From assembly GCF_023347235.1 (NCBI RefSeq), contig NZ_CP094467.1:558001-622000 (forward strand): 64,000 bases of DNA. Reading direction: 5' to 3'. This stretch comes from Faecalibacterium sp. I4-1-79 (lineage in GTDB: Bacteria > Bacillota > Clostridia > Oscillospirales > Ruminococcaceae). Positions 27,101 to 34,470 of the stretch are shown here, in pieces. The notes under the pieces were generated by a model. The model was not told the origin of the DNA. It did no database searches and saw only the letters and a program-made list of their open reading frames with translations. Each line of letters begins with the position of its first letter. Within the stretch, counting starts at the first letter, position 1. A program made the position numbers and the translations under genes.

Positions 27101-27202
27101 CTGGGCGTTCTGGTGGCTGTCAGCATCTTTATGCTGGTCAAGCGCATCAAGGCACGCAAGGCCGCAAAGGCGCTGACTGCCCCGGCGGAAGATCAGGAAT
27201 AA
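24176..27202 (+). CDS. Membrane-anchored GH3 beta-glycosidase with swapped domain order
   Basis: 1008 residues. An N-terminal membrane span (about 10-40) and a C-terminal span (about 955-985, ALICVDVVLGVLVAVSIFML) with a positive tail anchor it; the catalytic part faces outside. The domain order is unusual: the GH3 C-terminal-type sandwich comes first (EGAVLLKNDNNTLPL at ~85), then a fibronectin III-like domain, then the GH3 TIM barrel (~650-900) with LYGPAMNIHRTAYSGRNFEY and a nucleophile-region Asp in FNLTDFSG. This order is known in some ruminococcal GH3 enzymes. It probably trims oligosaccharides at the surface for the symporter and GH2. Confidence 0.88.
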   Translation: MKKGKKKGSGVVLWSILTVLFTVLFAGACIGSNLAFASAQAVNIALKTPTHKTVGKDDSAVYYESDFSSVEELEAHDKEIAEQLTGEGAVLLKNDNNTLPLAAGSKVSTLSHSSVDVVTCGTGSADIDTSKAPTWKQALEDVGFDVNPVLWDFYTNGAGKDYVRSPSKGTSLGDRSAWHINEVPVSLYSTNVKAADAAAGANIADVRSSFASYGDAAIVMLSRVAGEGADLEYGDFVDGTNVLSLTNEEKDMLKMAKEEFARTIVLINSTNAMECDFLNDPEYGVDAALWIGYTGSYGLNAVADILAGNVNPSGHLVDTYCYDNTTAPGLVDYYANQYTNYDEKDTSKWYSVANGGLDGNGYYTTYQEGIYVGYRYYETRYEDVVMGTQNVGEYDYASTVAYPFGYGMSYTTFDWSNFQSSYDAATDSFNISVDVKNTGSVAGKEVVQAYFQSPYTEYDKANGIEKASVELCGFGKTQLLAPGESETVTINVPRSELACYDENVAQTYILEAGDYYLTAAHNAHDAVNNVLAAKGYTTANGMTANGDAAFTYTYTNGVTDTETYSISAVTGEKITNQLDSADMTYYGYDEMNMLTRANWTGTWPEKIAIEANDALLVDINPYQSYKGIDGSTTEMPTMGADNGMTLGMMIGKDYDDPDWDKLLDQVTYEEMAELVGKGYHNTAMVQSVSKPATTDDNGPQGFTQTLTGVATCHAAYSDENIMAATFNVDLMKEVGICIGNDMLDLGASGLYGPAMNIHRTAYSGRNFEYYSEDPFLSGKIAAAEVEGIQSKGVYVYIKHFALNDTESKCRCIATFTSEQAIREVYLKSFETAVTEGGAKCVMNAFARIGGIWSGAHKGLQTNILRGEWGLTGFNLTDFSGNAAFANYGITMKSFDVAQGLLAGTDSWDSSAQQWTSELIKTYQGDPDITQAMREATHRILYTVANSNAMNGFTADTKIVGVTPWWKIALICVDVVLGVLVAVSIFMLVKRIKARKAAKALTAPAEDQE

Positions 27203-27234
27203 TCAGCCCTCCGAAAAATCAGATTTTCGCAAGT

Positions 27235-27275
27235 GGCAGCCTGCCCCGAAGGCGGGGCAGGCTGCCGCTTTTTTA
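27235..27275 (+). terminator. Strong terminator between GH3 and the symporter
   Basis: GGCAGCCTGCCCC, loop GAAGGC, GGGGCAGGCTGCC, then CGCTTTTTT. A 12-13 bp GC stem with no obvious promoter between it and the symporter, so symporter expression may depend on readthrough. Confidence 0.9.
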
Positions 27276-27299
27276 TCAAAGACAAAAGGAGAGACCGCA

Positions 27300-28865
27300 A
27301 TGGGCGAACAAAAAACAACGGCGTCGAGTGTGAACCGCGCCAAAACCTACCAGCTGGTGCTGTTTCCGCTGAACAACGGCGCAACGAATGTGTACTATGT
27401 GCTGGTGCTTTCCTACATCGCAACCTTCGGCAGCAAGGTGCTGGCGCTAAGTATGCTGTTTGCTTCGGTGATGGTCACCGGTATGCGTCTGTTTGACGCC
27501 ATCACCGACCCCATCATCGGTGCCCTCATGGACCGCACCAACGGCAAATTCGGCAAGTTCCGGCCTTTTATGGTCATCGGCAACCTCATCATGGCAGTCA
27601 GCATTCTGGTGCTGTACTGCCTTACCCCGCTCATCCCCGCCAGTGCCATGGGGCTGCGCTACGCTGCCTTTGTGGGGCTGTACGCCGTGTGGGTCATCGG
27701 CTACACCTTCCAGACCAGCTGCACCCGCTCCGGCCAGACCGTTTTGACCAATGATCCGAAGCAGCGTCCGCTGTTTACCATCTTCAACACCGTGGGCAGT
27801 CTGCTGGGCATGGGCGCTATGCAGTTCTTTGCTCCCATCCTTGCCAAGAACTATGAGGGCGGCTACGCCTCTGCCGGGTTCTTCCGCACGCTGGCGCCGG
27901 TGGGCATCGTCATCTCCATTCTGCTCACCCTGCTGGCCGTTATCGGCATCTGGGAGAAGGATCAGCCCAAGTACTTCGGCATCGGCGGCGAGGTCAGCGA
28001 GAAGGTCAAGCTGCGCGAGTACCTCCAGATCATCAAAAACAATAACCCCATGCAGCGGCTGATGGTGGCCGGTGCTGGCTGCAAGCTGGCACTTTCCATC
28101 GCCACCAACACCACCGTGCTGTGCATGCTGTACGGCTGCATGATGGGCAACTATGATGGTCTGTACCTGCCCATGATGGTGCTGGGCTATGTGTGCAGCG
28201 TGCCCTTCTTCCTGCTGACCGTCCGCACCAGCCAGAAAGAGGGCCAGAAGGCCAGCCTGATGAAGTACGTCACCGTGGCGCTGGTGTGCTATGTGGGCGT
28301 GCTTGTGCTGCTGCTGCTCTGGGGCCGCGGCGATGCCTTTACCCTGTCCATTCTGGGGGAGAACGGCCTGTCCCTGAACCTGTACACCATCCTGTTCATC
28401 GCCTTCTTTGGCATCGGCTACGGCGCGTACTACGCCACCGCCGATATGCCCATCCCCATGGTTGCCGACTGCTCCGACTACGAGACCTACCGCAGCGGCA
28501 ACTACATCCCCGGTATCATGGGCACCCTGTTCAGCTTGGTGGACAAGCTGGTGTCCAGCCTTTCCGCTACCGTTGTGGGCATTGCGGTCAGCTTTGTGGG
28601 CCTGCAGAGCCTGCCCACTCAGTATGACCCCTACACCCCGGGCATGAACTGGGTGGTCATCGTGCTGTTCTGCATCATCCCTATGGTGGCTTGGGCGGCT
28701 ACCCTCATCGCCATGAAGGGCTACACCCTGACCGGTGCCAAGATGAAGGAAATTCAGGCTGTCAACGCCTGCCGCCGCGACGCAGTGGCCAAGGGCATGA
28801 AGCTGGAAGAAGCCATGGACAAGTGGCAGACCATGGAGCAGCTGCCGGCAGAATACCGGAGCTGA
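27300..28865 (+). CDS. GPH-family (MelB-like) sugar:cation symporter
   Basis: 521-residue inner-membrane transporter with about 12 spans. The N-terminal half has the glycoside-pentoside-hexuronide signature: DAITDPIIGALMDRTNGKFGKFRP, with the conserved Asp residues and the charged loop. C-terminal cytoplasmic tail rich in charged residues. GGAGAG lies 8 nt before the ATG. It is the import partner of the GH2/GH3 block; the substrate is probably a beta-linked disaccharide, not determinable from sequence. Confidence 0.9.
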   Translation: MGEQKTTASSVNRAKTYQLVLFPLNNGATNVYYVLVLSYIATFGSKVLALSMLFASVMVTGMRLFDAITDPIIGALMDRTNGKFGKFRPFMVIGNLIMAVSILVLYCLTPLIPASAMGLRYAAFVGLYAVWVIGYTFQTSCTRSGQTVLTNDPKQRPLFTIFNTVGSLLGMGAMQFFAPILAKNYEGGYASAGFFRTLAPVGIVISILLTLLAVIGIWEKDQPKYFGIGGEVSEKVKLREYLQIIKNNNPMQRLMVAGAGCKLALSIATNTTVLCMLYGCMMGNYDGLYLPMMVLGYVCSVPFFLLTVRTSQKEGQKASLMKYVTVALVCYVGVLVLLLLWGRGDAFTLSILGENGLSLNLYTILFIAFFGIGYGAYYATADMPIPMVADCSDYETYRSGNYIPGIMGTLFSLVDKLVSSLSATVVGIAVSFVGLQSLPTQYDPYTPGMNWVVIVLFCIIPMVAWAATLIAMKGYTLTGAKMKEIQAVNACRRDAVAKGMKLEEAMDKWQTMEQLPAEYRS

Positions 28866-28885
28866 GACGCTGCCTGCAATAAACA

Positions 28886-28935
28886 AAACAGGGGCTGCTG
28901 CACAGGGAAGAAACCTTGTGCAGCAGCCCCTTATT
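28886..28935. terminator. Bidirectional terminator between convergent genes
   Basis: AGGGGCTGCTGCACA / TTGTGCAGCAGCCCCTT, a 14-bp stem with A- and T-rich flanks on both sides. Serves the GPH symporter and the minus-strand BASS gene. Confidence 0.88.
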
Positions 28936-28947
28936 GATTGTATAAGA

Positions 28948-29892
28948 TCAGTCCTTCTTCTCTGCGGTGCGGGCAAAGAAGTTGGCAAGGACAGCACCGG
29001 AAATGTTATGCCACACCGAGAACACAGCGCCGGGGATAGTTGCCAGCGGATACTGTGCAAAGTGGGCAGCGGCCAGCGAGGTGGCCAGACCGGAGTTCTG
29101 CATGCCGACCTCGATGGAGATCGCGCGGCACTTGGTGGTATCCAGCTTCAGCAGCTTGCCCACGCCAAAGCCGGTGAGGTAGCCCAGCAGGTTGTGCAGG
29201 ATGACCACGGCAAGGATCAGCAGGCCGCTGGTCATGATCTTGGCGGAGTTTGCAGAAACAACGGCGCAGATGATGAGCACGATGGCGGTGGTGGAGACCA
29301 GCGGCAGCACGCGGACAGCATTCTGAGTGAAGGCATGGAAGAAGTGGTTGACCACAAAGCCCAGCGCGATGGGCACCAGCACTACTTTGACGATGGACAG
29401 GAACATATTTACAGGGTTCACATCCACGCGCTGACCGGCATACAGCAGGGTCAGCAGAGGAGTCAGGAAGGGTGCCAGCACGGTAGAAACGGCAGTCATA
29501 CCGACGGACAGTGCAACGTCGCCCTTGGACAGATAGGTCATCACGTTAGAGGAGGTGCCGCCGGGGCAGGTACCCACAAGGATGACGCCGATAGCCAGCT
29601 CGGTGGGCAGGTGGAACAGCTGCGTCAGCGCCCATGCAAGGAAGGGCATCAGGGTGAACTGCGCAATGCAGCCAATGATCACGTCTTTCGGGCGGCTGAA
29701 CACCACCTTGAAGTCCTCCGGCTTCAGGGTAAGACCCATGCCGAACATGACGATGCCCAGCAAGGTGTTGACCCATGCGGTCTTTACCACGCTGAAGGTG
29801 CCGGGGAACAGCAGCGCCAGTGCCGCCACCACAATGACGATGGCGGCCATGTACTTGCCCACAAAGTCGCTTACTTTTTCCAATGTTTTCAT
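28948..29892 (-). CDS. BASS-family (bile acid:sodium symporter-like) transporter
   Basis: 314 residues, about 9-10 membrane spans, with the family signatures GVILVGTCPGGTSSNVMTYLSKGD (sodium-site region) and SIEVGMQNSGLATSLA. AGGAG is 7 nt before ATG 29892. Bacterial BASS proteins carry small organic anions such as ketopantoate and keto acids rather than bile acids. A complete T-box leader precedes this gene, so it is controlled by an uncharged tRNA; this points to an amino acid, keto acid or related anion as substrate (inference). Confidence 0.9.
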   Translation of the reverse strand: MKTLEKVSDFVGKYMAAIVIVVAALALLFPGTFSVVKTAWVNTLLGIVMFGMGLTLKPEDFKVVFSRPKDVIIGCIAQFTLMPFLAWALTQLFHLPTELAIGVILVGTCPGGTSSNVMTYLSKGDVALSVGMTAVSTVLAPFLTPLLTLLYAGQRVDVNPVNMFLSIVKVVLVPIALGFVVNHFFHAFTQNAVRVLPLVSTTAIVLIICAVVSANSAKIMTSGLLILAVVILHNLLGYLTGFGVGKLLKLDTTKCRAISIEVGMQNSGLATSLAAAHFAQYPLATIPGAVFSVWHNISGAVLANFFARTAEKKD

Positions 29893-29970
29893 GATAAACT
29901 CTCCTTTTTCCTGAACACTTATTTTTGCGGATGTAAAGGCAATGAAACATCCGGGAAATGGCTTTCCCGC

Positions 29971-30260
29971 AAACAAAAACGCCTTTGCCCCTTACGGTTC
30001 GTAAGAGACAAAGGCGTATAAACTCCTCTGCGGTACCACTCTTATTGCCGGTGCAAAGCCCGGCCCCTCAGTGCGCATCCAACAATGCGCGGCCCGTGAT
30101 AACGGGGGCCTGCCGTTCCCGCTTACTGGGGCGTAGACACCGCCCATTCAGCCGGAAAGCTCGGAGAGGATCTTCCCACGGATGCCCTGCACTGCCTTGC
30201 ACCAGCCGGCAGCTCTCTGTAACATTCTTTCCGGGTACTCTTTCTCGTCATAGCCGAATA
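29971..30260 (-). promoter_or_regulatory. T-box riboswitch
   Basis: Read on the minus strand. The stem I base pairs AUUCGGC (30259-30253) with GCUGAAU near 30150. AGAGUACCC (about 30242-30233) is the specifier-loop AGUA side, and AGAGAGCUGCCGGCUGGUG (about 30217-30199) the distal AG-bulge region. AGUGGUACCGC (30040-30030) is the T-box that pairs with the tRNA acceptor end. A terminator hairpin (ACGCCTTTG / CAAAGGCGT, 30018-29979) ends in a U-run at 29979-29971. The specifier lies in GGAAGAUCCUCUCCGAGC (30176-30159); AUC (Ile) or CUC (Leu) are the best candidates, unresolved. Confidence 0.92.
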
Positions 30261-30274
30261 TTTCACTGCCACGG

Positions 30275-30303
30275 AGTATACTCCCCCGGGGGACTGAAGT
30301 CAA
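30275..30303 (-). promoter_or_regulatory. Promoter of the T-box leader
   Basis: Minus strand TTGACT (30303-30298), 17-bp spacer, TATACT (30280-30275). The spacer contains CCCCCGGGGG, a perfect 10-bp palindrome that could be an operator. Confidence 0.85.
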
Positions 30304-30401
30304 GGGATATGACCCGTCTGTTTTTTCATCTGGTTCATATCATGAATGAAAGCAATTCAGGCAAGGCCTGTCCGGCTGGCTTTGCCGGGCATGGCTCCTG
30401 C

Positions 30402-30441
30402 AAAAAAAGGTGAAGTGACCGTGGGTCACTTCACCTTTTTT
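30402..30441. terminator. Terminator at the end of the cas operon
   Basis: AAAAAAAGGTGAAGTGACC / GGTCACTTCACCTTTTTT with a 3-nt loop: a perfect stem with A and T runs, active in both directions. It ends the minus-strand csm operon 20 bp after cas6. Confidence 0.92.
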
Positions 30442-30461
30442 GTTTGCGGTAAACCGTGCTT

Positions 30462-31214
30462 TTATAGCGCACCGGTGCGCCCGATGGAGCAGACTGTGCC
30501 GCCCATACCGAGGGTCGTTTTGATGCCGACCCCGCCGTAGGGCGCGAAAGAAAGCAACGCGTTCCAAAGCTCCAGAAGCGGCGGCGCAAGATGCGCTTCG
30601 ACCGTTACGCTGCCCTGAAAAGACGGAATGCGCGTTTCCTTCAGCGGATAACGTGTGGTGCGCAGGTTGTAGTCCACGATATGCAGCCCCTGCTGCAAAG
30701 CCAGCAGCGCATCATCATCCGTAAGAGCGTATTCCGGGAAAGCGGTGTTCCAATGCGCGGTCAGGCTTTGCAAAAGCAGCGTTTCCTGCGGAAAAATAGC
30801 ATAGCGGCCGGACTGCTTGAAGGCGCAGGGCGACAGAAAAACGAGCTTTGCGCGGCTTTCATCGAAGGAACGACCAAAGCGGATCAGCTCGGCGGCGGAG
30901 ACTGCCGGGGAAACACGGACTTCTGTGACCGGCAGGGGCGATTCGTGCAGCGGGATCTCCTTTACGGACGTCAGAAGGGGAGAGACGCTCTGCCGGACCG
31001 TCTCGTTCAGCAGATTGACCGTCCAGACCAGCGCCTGCTTTTCCGGCGAAAAATGCAGGAAATGCGCAATGGGGTGCTCCCCTTGCAGATGCAGGGCATC
31101 GCCAACGTCTGCCGGAAGCTGTGCCATCAGCCAGCCATACAGGCGGTAGGCCCATGCCTGCGGGACGCGTACCCCCGTGGGCGGCGTTAAAACAAGCTGA
31201 AACTGCTGGATCAT
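30462..31214 (-). CDS. cas6: CRISPR repeat endoribonuclease Cas6
   Basis: 250 residues from ATG 31214, overlapping the csm5 stop (ATGA). Two RAMP-like halves; the C-terminal glycine-rich loop GGVGIKTTLGMGG is the Cas6 hallmark. It should cut the CRISPR transcript within the repeat to leave an 8-nt 5' handle (ACGGAAAC if the usual rule holds here). Last gene of the csm operon, so transcribed with the effector. The catalytic His/Lys set could not be assigned by eye. Confidence 0.9.
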   Translation of the reverse strand: MIQQFQLVLTPPTGVRVPQAWAYRLYGWLMAQLPADVGDALHLQGEHPIAHFLHFSPEKQALVWTVNLLNETVRQSVSPLLTSVKEIPLHESPLPVTEVRVSPAVSAAELIRFGRSFDESRAKLVFLSPCAFKQSGRYAIFPQETLLLQSLTAHWNTAFPEYALTDDDALLALQQGLHIVDYNLRTTRYPLKETRIPSFQGSVTVEAHLAPPLLELWNALLSFAPYGGVGIKTTLGMGGTVCSIGRTGAL

Positions 31215-32311
31215 AGGATACTCACCTCGCAATACCCATAGGGATAGAACTGGTCGCGAAAGCGGGCGTATTTCATGGTGTGCGGGGAGACGCCTTTTTC
31301 GATATCGCACTCATGCCCATGCTTGTGGAACATCTGTGTCATTTGCGCTGCCGTCCAGCGCAGCCCCTTTTCTTCGCCCAGATAGGGGTACGCCAGCGAC
31401 TTGGCAAAAAAGCCGGAGCCGCCGCCAAGGATCAGGTGCGGCTGCTGCGGCAGGTTGACGGCACCGCTTGGCGCGGTGAAGTGCCTGCTGTATGTCTGCT
31501 CGTAATAAGTATCAAACTGCTGGATGGCATCCATAAGGGACTCTTTGGTAATACGCCCCTTCAGCACCGATTGATCCAGCGTCAGCTTAAAACGAACCTT
31601 AGCGCCGGGGATCGCGCATTCCCGGAACAGGGGAAGGCCTTTCTTGCTGTTCTTTGGAAAGGAACCGTCCGGAAGTACATCGAATTTTCCGCAAAGAGCC
31701 ATCCGCTCATTCGGGATGGGCTTACTGTCGGAGACCTGAACACCCCGGAACAGGCTGTTGACCGCATCGGAAGCGATGCTGCCGTCCTCCTGAAGGCGCA
31801 GATGCAGCTGATTGATGTATTTTTCCTCCGGGAATGCGGCGTTATCGTCTGACGCAAGGCTGTGCCCGGTGCTCTGGTCGGCCCGAACGGCCTGCAAGAG
31901 CCATACGGTGCGCAGTGCACCCTTGAGGCTGCTGCCGGGAATGTACGCCCTGTCATGGGCATCCCGCTGGAAGGTGTAGAGATTTTTCGGCGGATTTGTA
32001 ACGGCATCTCCCGCCTCGATCGTATAGCGGGTCAGCGCGTTCAGATCCGTATCAGAAACGCCGCAGTCCTCGGTCAGAAAATCCCGGAGATTGGACTGAT
32101 TGCAGAGCATGAACTGGATGTACCGGTCGATCAGCCCGCGATCTGTCAGAAAGGTGAAAAATTTCTGTTCGTCCAGCAAGGAGGCTCTTCCGTTGCGGGT
32201 GCAATACAGGTACTCTGCTTTCGTGTACATGCGGCCGTCACCGATGAACAGGGGCGACCGCACGGTCAGGATCAGGTCGAATATTTGCAGATGATCCTGC
32301 TGTTTCATCAT
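31211..32311 (-). CDS. csm5: Type III-A effector subunit Csm5
   Basis: 366 residues from ATG 32311 (ATGATG, overlapping the csm4 stop; GGGGGTG upstream). RAMP protein that caps the 3' end of the crRNA in the Csm complex. Typical features: MKQQDHLQIFDLILTVRSPLFIGDG, AYIPGSSLKGALRTVW and LGGGSGFFAKSL. Position after csm4 and before cas6 supports the call. Confidence 0.92.
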   Translation of the reverse strand: MMKQQDHLQIFDLILTVRSPLFIGDGRMYTKAEYLYCTRNGRASLLDEQKFFTFLTDRGLIDRYIQFMLCNQSNLRDFLTEDCGVSDTDLNALTRYTIEAGDAVTNPPKNLYTFQRDAHDRAYIPGSSLKGALRTVWLLQAVRADQSTGHSLASDDNAAFPEEKYINQLHLRLQEDGSIASDAVNSLFRGVQVSDSKPIPNERMALCGKFDVLPDGSFPKNSKKGLPLFRECAIPGAKVRFKLTLDQSVLKGRITKESLMDAIQQFDTYYEQTYSRHFTAPSGAVNLPQQPHLILGGGSGFFAKSLAYPYLGEEKGLRWTAAQMTQMFHKHGHECDIEKGVSPHTMKYARFRDQFYPYGYCEVSIL

Positions 32312-33273
32312 AAGGTCACCCCCATCAAGATCGGTTTGGAATAACGGTATGCCGGGTGCGTGTCGGTCAGGCTGACATCGTACAGCGCCCCCTGATAGGG
32401 GTGCTGCAGCACAGAGCCGGCGGCAAGGGCATACTGCGTTTTTTTCTTCAGCGGCGTTTCCACGCAGTCCGAGGCCATAAAGCCGCTGCGGCGCACCAGC
32501 TGGAAGGAGGCGTCTTTTAAAGCGCTGTCCAGCTCGTTCGCCTGCGGCAGGCTGGTGGTCAGCAGCAGATAGGGCGCACGGTTGGCAGCAAGCGCACGGC
32601 GCAGCCACTTGGTCTGCGCGTCAGGGGGCGTATTCAGGCAGAGCTTTTGCACTACATGGAATTTGCCGTAACCGGTGCTGACCCTGCCGCCGATCCCGGT
32701 GACGCCCAGCCCTTCCAGCAGGGCGTGCAGCTTTTTGTCCTGTCCGCTTTCCGAGACGCCGCAGATGAAATACAGCCCGCAGTTCGGTGCAAAGCGGAAC
32801 AGCCCTACCTGATAAGGCTTGGTGTCTCCCTGCGCGGGGATATTTGCCTTGGTCTGCTCGTAATGCGTGCCGAAGCTTTCCGGCTGGTCATCGGGCGTAA
32901 AATGCCCTGCGTGCAGGCTTTTGGCATAGCGGTCAAAGGCCAGCACAGGGATCCACGCCATCTTTTTGACTTTTTTGCGCAGGGTGGTCTCCACCTCCTC
33001 GGTGGATTCCGATGCAGCGATGGGTTTGGGCAGATAGAACGTTTTGTCGTACCACGGCATCGTATCGCTGAACAGGAGTTTGCCCTGCCGGACGCTTTCG
33101 CATAGCCGCTCCAGCGCGGCTTCCCCCTGCTGGACGAGGGTCTCATGGCAAAGCGCAGAAAACAGGGTATCTGCCCGCAGTGTCTCCTCGGAGGTGTAGA
33201 GCGACAATGCGGAGTCCGAACCGCCGAAATGCACAGCGGTGTCGAACTGAAGCTTAAACAGAAAATAGTTCAT
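32308..33273 (-). CDS. csm4: Type III-A effector subunit Csm4
   Basis: 321 residues from ATG 33273 (GAGGTGG upstream), overlapping csm3 by 20 bp. RAMP protein that binds the 5' handle of the crRNA and contacts Cas10. Start LFKLQFDTAVHFGGSDSALSLYTSEETLRADTLFSAL and the glycine loop GIGGRVSTGYGKF are typical. An upstream in-frame start inside csm3 is not needed. Confidence 0.92.
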   Translation of the reverse strand: MNYFLFKLQFDTAVHFGGSDSALSLYTSEETLRADTLFSALCHETLVQQGEAALERLCESVRQGKLLFSDTMPWYDKTFYLPKPIAASESTEEVETTLRKKVKKMAWIPVLAFDRYAKSLHAGHFTPDDQPESFGTHYEQTKANIPAQGDTKPYQVGLFRFAPNCGLYFICGVSESGQDKKLHALLEGLGVTGIGGRVSTGYGKFHVVQKLCLNTPPDAQTKWLRRALAANRAPYLLLTTSLPQANELDSALKDASFQLVRRSGFMASDCVETPLKKKTQYALAAGSVLQHPYQGALYDVSLTDTHPAYRYSKPILMGVTL

Positions 33274-33925
33274 AGCTGTCCACCTCATCAAAGAGGGCTT
33301 TCAGGCTGTCAAGTTCCACCGGTGCGCCGTAGTTTTTCAGCGTAAAGTTTTTCAGGCTGACGCGGCCGCTGCCGCGGGAGCCGTGACCGCCCAGATAATC
33401 CCATTGCAGCAGCTTCATGCCCTTGGCCAGCAGGGCAAGATCTTCCTCCACCTGTGCCGGGTCGGTTACATCGTAAACAATGCTGACGCCAAACACTGCA
33501 CCGGCGATCACGCGCTCGATCTGGCGGGGGGTTGCCTGCGCGTTTGCACGGGAGATCGTGTTTTCGGTCTTGACCTCGGTCACGCGCACGCCCTTGTTGG
33601 AAAGTGCCTCTGCATTGGTCAGAAAGGCGTCTGCAAATTGCAGGCGGGAGCGGCGCACCGGCTCGGCGGAGCCGAACAGGCGCAGAATGCGTGCGTCGTC
33701 CGCACTGAGATCGGGCATATTCTCAATATCCTGACAGAGGCTGCGGGCCAGCAGGGTGCGCAGCTTGCCCTTCAGGCTGCTTCCGGGCACGATGGGCAGA
33801 CCGGTATAGGGGTCGCGCACCACCGGGCTGTCCACAGCACCGATGGCAGAAAACGCAGAGGAACCGCCGATGTGCATACCGGTGCACACGATCAGATCGC
33901 ACCGGATCAGAATTTTTCCATACAT
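33254..33925 (-). CDS. csm3: Type III-A backbone subunit and target RNase Csm3
   Basis: 223 residues from ATG 33925 (AGGAG 8 nt upstream; a TTG two codons earlier is less likely). Forms the crRNA-bound filament and cleaves target RNA every six nucleotides. The catalytic Asp is in the AIGAVDSPVVRDPYTG loop, which is intact. PIVPGSSLKGKLRTLL is the conserved RAMP motif. Begins 2 bp after csm2. Confidence 0.94.
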   Translation of the reverse strand: MYGKILIRCDLIVCTGMHIGGSSAFSAIGAVDSPVVRDPYTGLPIVPGSSLKGKLRTLLARSLCQDIENMPDLSADDARILRLFGSAEPVRRSRLQFADAFLTNAEALSNKGVRVTEVKTENTISRANAQATPRQIERVIAGAVFGVSIVYDVTDPAQVEEDLALLAKGMKLLQWDYLGGHGSRGSGRVSLKNFTLKNYGAPVELDSLKALFDEVDSYELFSV

Positions 33926-33927
33926 AA

Positions 33928-34470
33928 TCAATTCTCCTTGCCGCCAAGGTAGCGGTGGAAAGCGACCAGCGCTTCCATGTAGTGTGCAAAACGGATCAGA
34001 TCCGCACGGTCGGTGGAAATGCCCTTGAGGTATTCCCGCAGATGCGCTTGCGAAATAAAGTCTTTCATGGGATAAACTTTATCTTTACCGCTGCTCTTTT
34101 CTTTGTCACGGCCATTGCTTTCTCCTCTGTCACGGTCGCTGCCCTCTTCTTTGTTGCGGCTCTTGTTCTCTCCTGTGTCACGGCCATACTCGTAGGCTAC
34201 GCGCACCCGCATCAGGTTGAGTTTGACCACACTGTCCGGTTTCAGCTTGTCCTCAGTGCGGATGCTTTCGTCATTATAGATATCGGTCACAAGGCTCAGC
34301 AGATTGCGGATCTTGCTGGTGGTTATGGTCGTGCCGCTGCTTATCAGGGCGCGCATAATGCGCTCGGCCTCGTCCACATAATTCTCCGGCACCTTTCTCG
34401 GTACGGTCTCCGGCGGGAGCGCCTTCTGCGGGTCTTTTCCGTCCCGGCTGTTGTTATTCCATTCTGCCAT
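33928..34470 (-). CDS. csm2: Type III-A small subunit Csm2 with a charged insert
   Basis: 180 residues from ATG 34470, overlapping cas10 by 17 bp. Small helical subunit of the Csm backbone: YVDEAERIMRALI ... TTSKIRNLLSLVTDIYND at the N-terminal side, LREYLKGISTDRADLIRFAHYMEALVAFHRYLGG at the end. Between them, about residues 96-134, is a Lys/Glu/Asp/Arg/Gly/Ser-rich low-complexity stretch with near-repeats (GENKSRNKEEGSDRDRGESN). Usual family length is about 120-150, so this insert is an addition. Confidence 0.88.
   Translation of the reverse strand: MAEWNNNSRDGKDPQKALPPETVPRKVPENYVDEAERIMRALISSGTTITTSKIRNLLSLVTDIYNDESIRTEDKLKPDSVVKLNLMRVRVAYEYGRDTGENKSRNKEEGSDRDRGESNGRDKEKSSGKDKVYPMKDFISQAHLREYLKGISTDRADLIRFAHYMEALVAFHRYLGGKEN

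Noticed and set aside
28918-30021. 367-codon plus-strand frame across the BASS gene and T-box
   Set aside because: Opposite to a clear transporter and an RNA leader; Gln/His-rich shadow translation.
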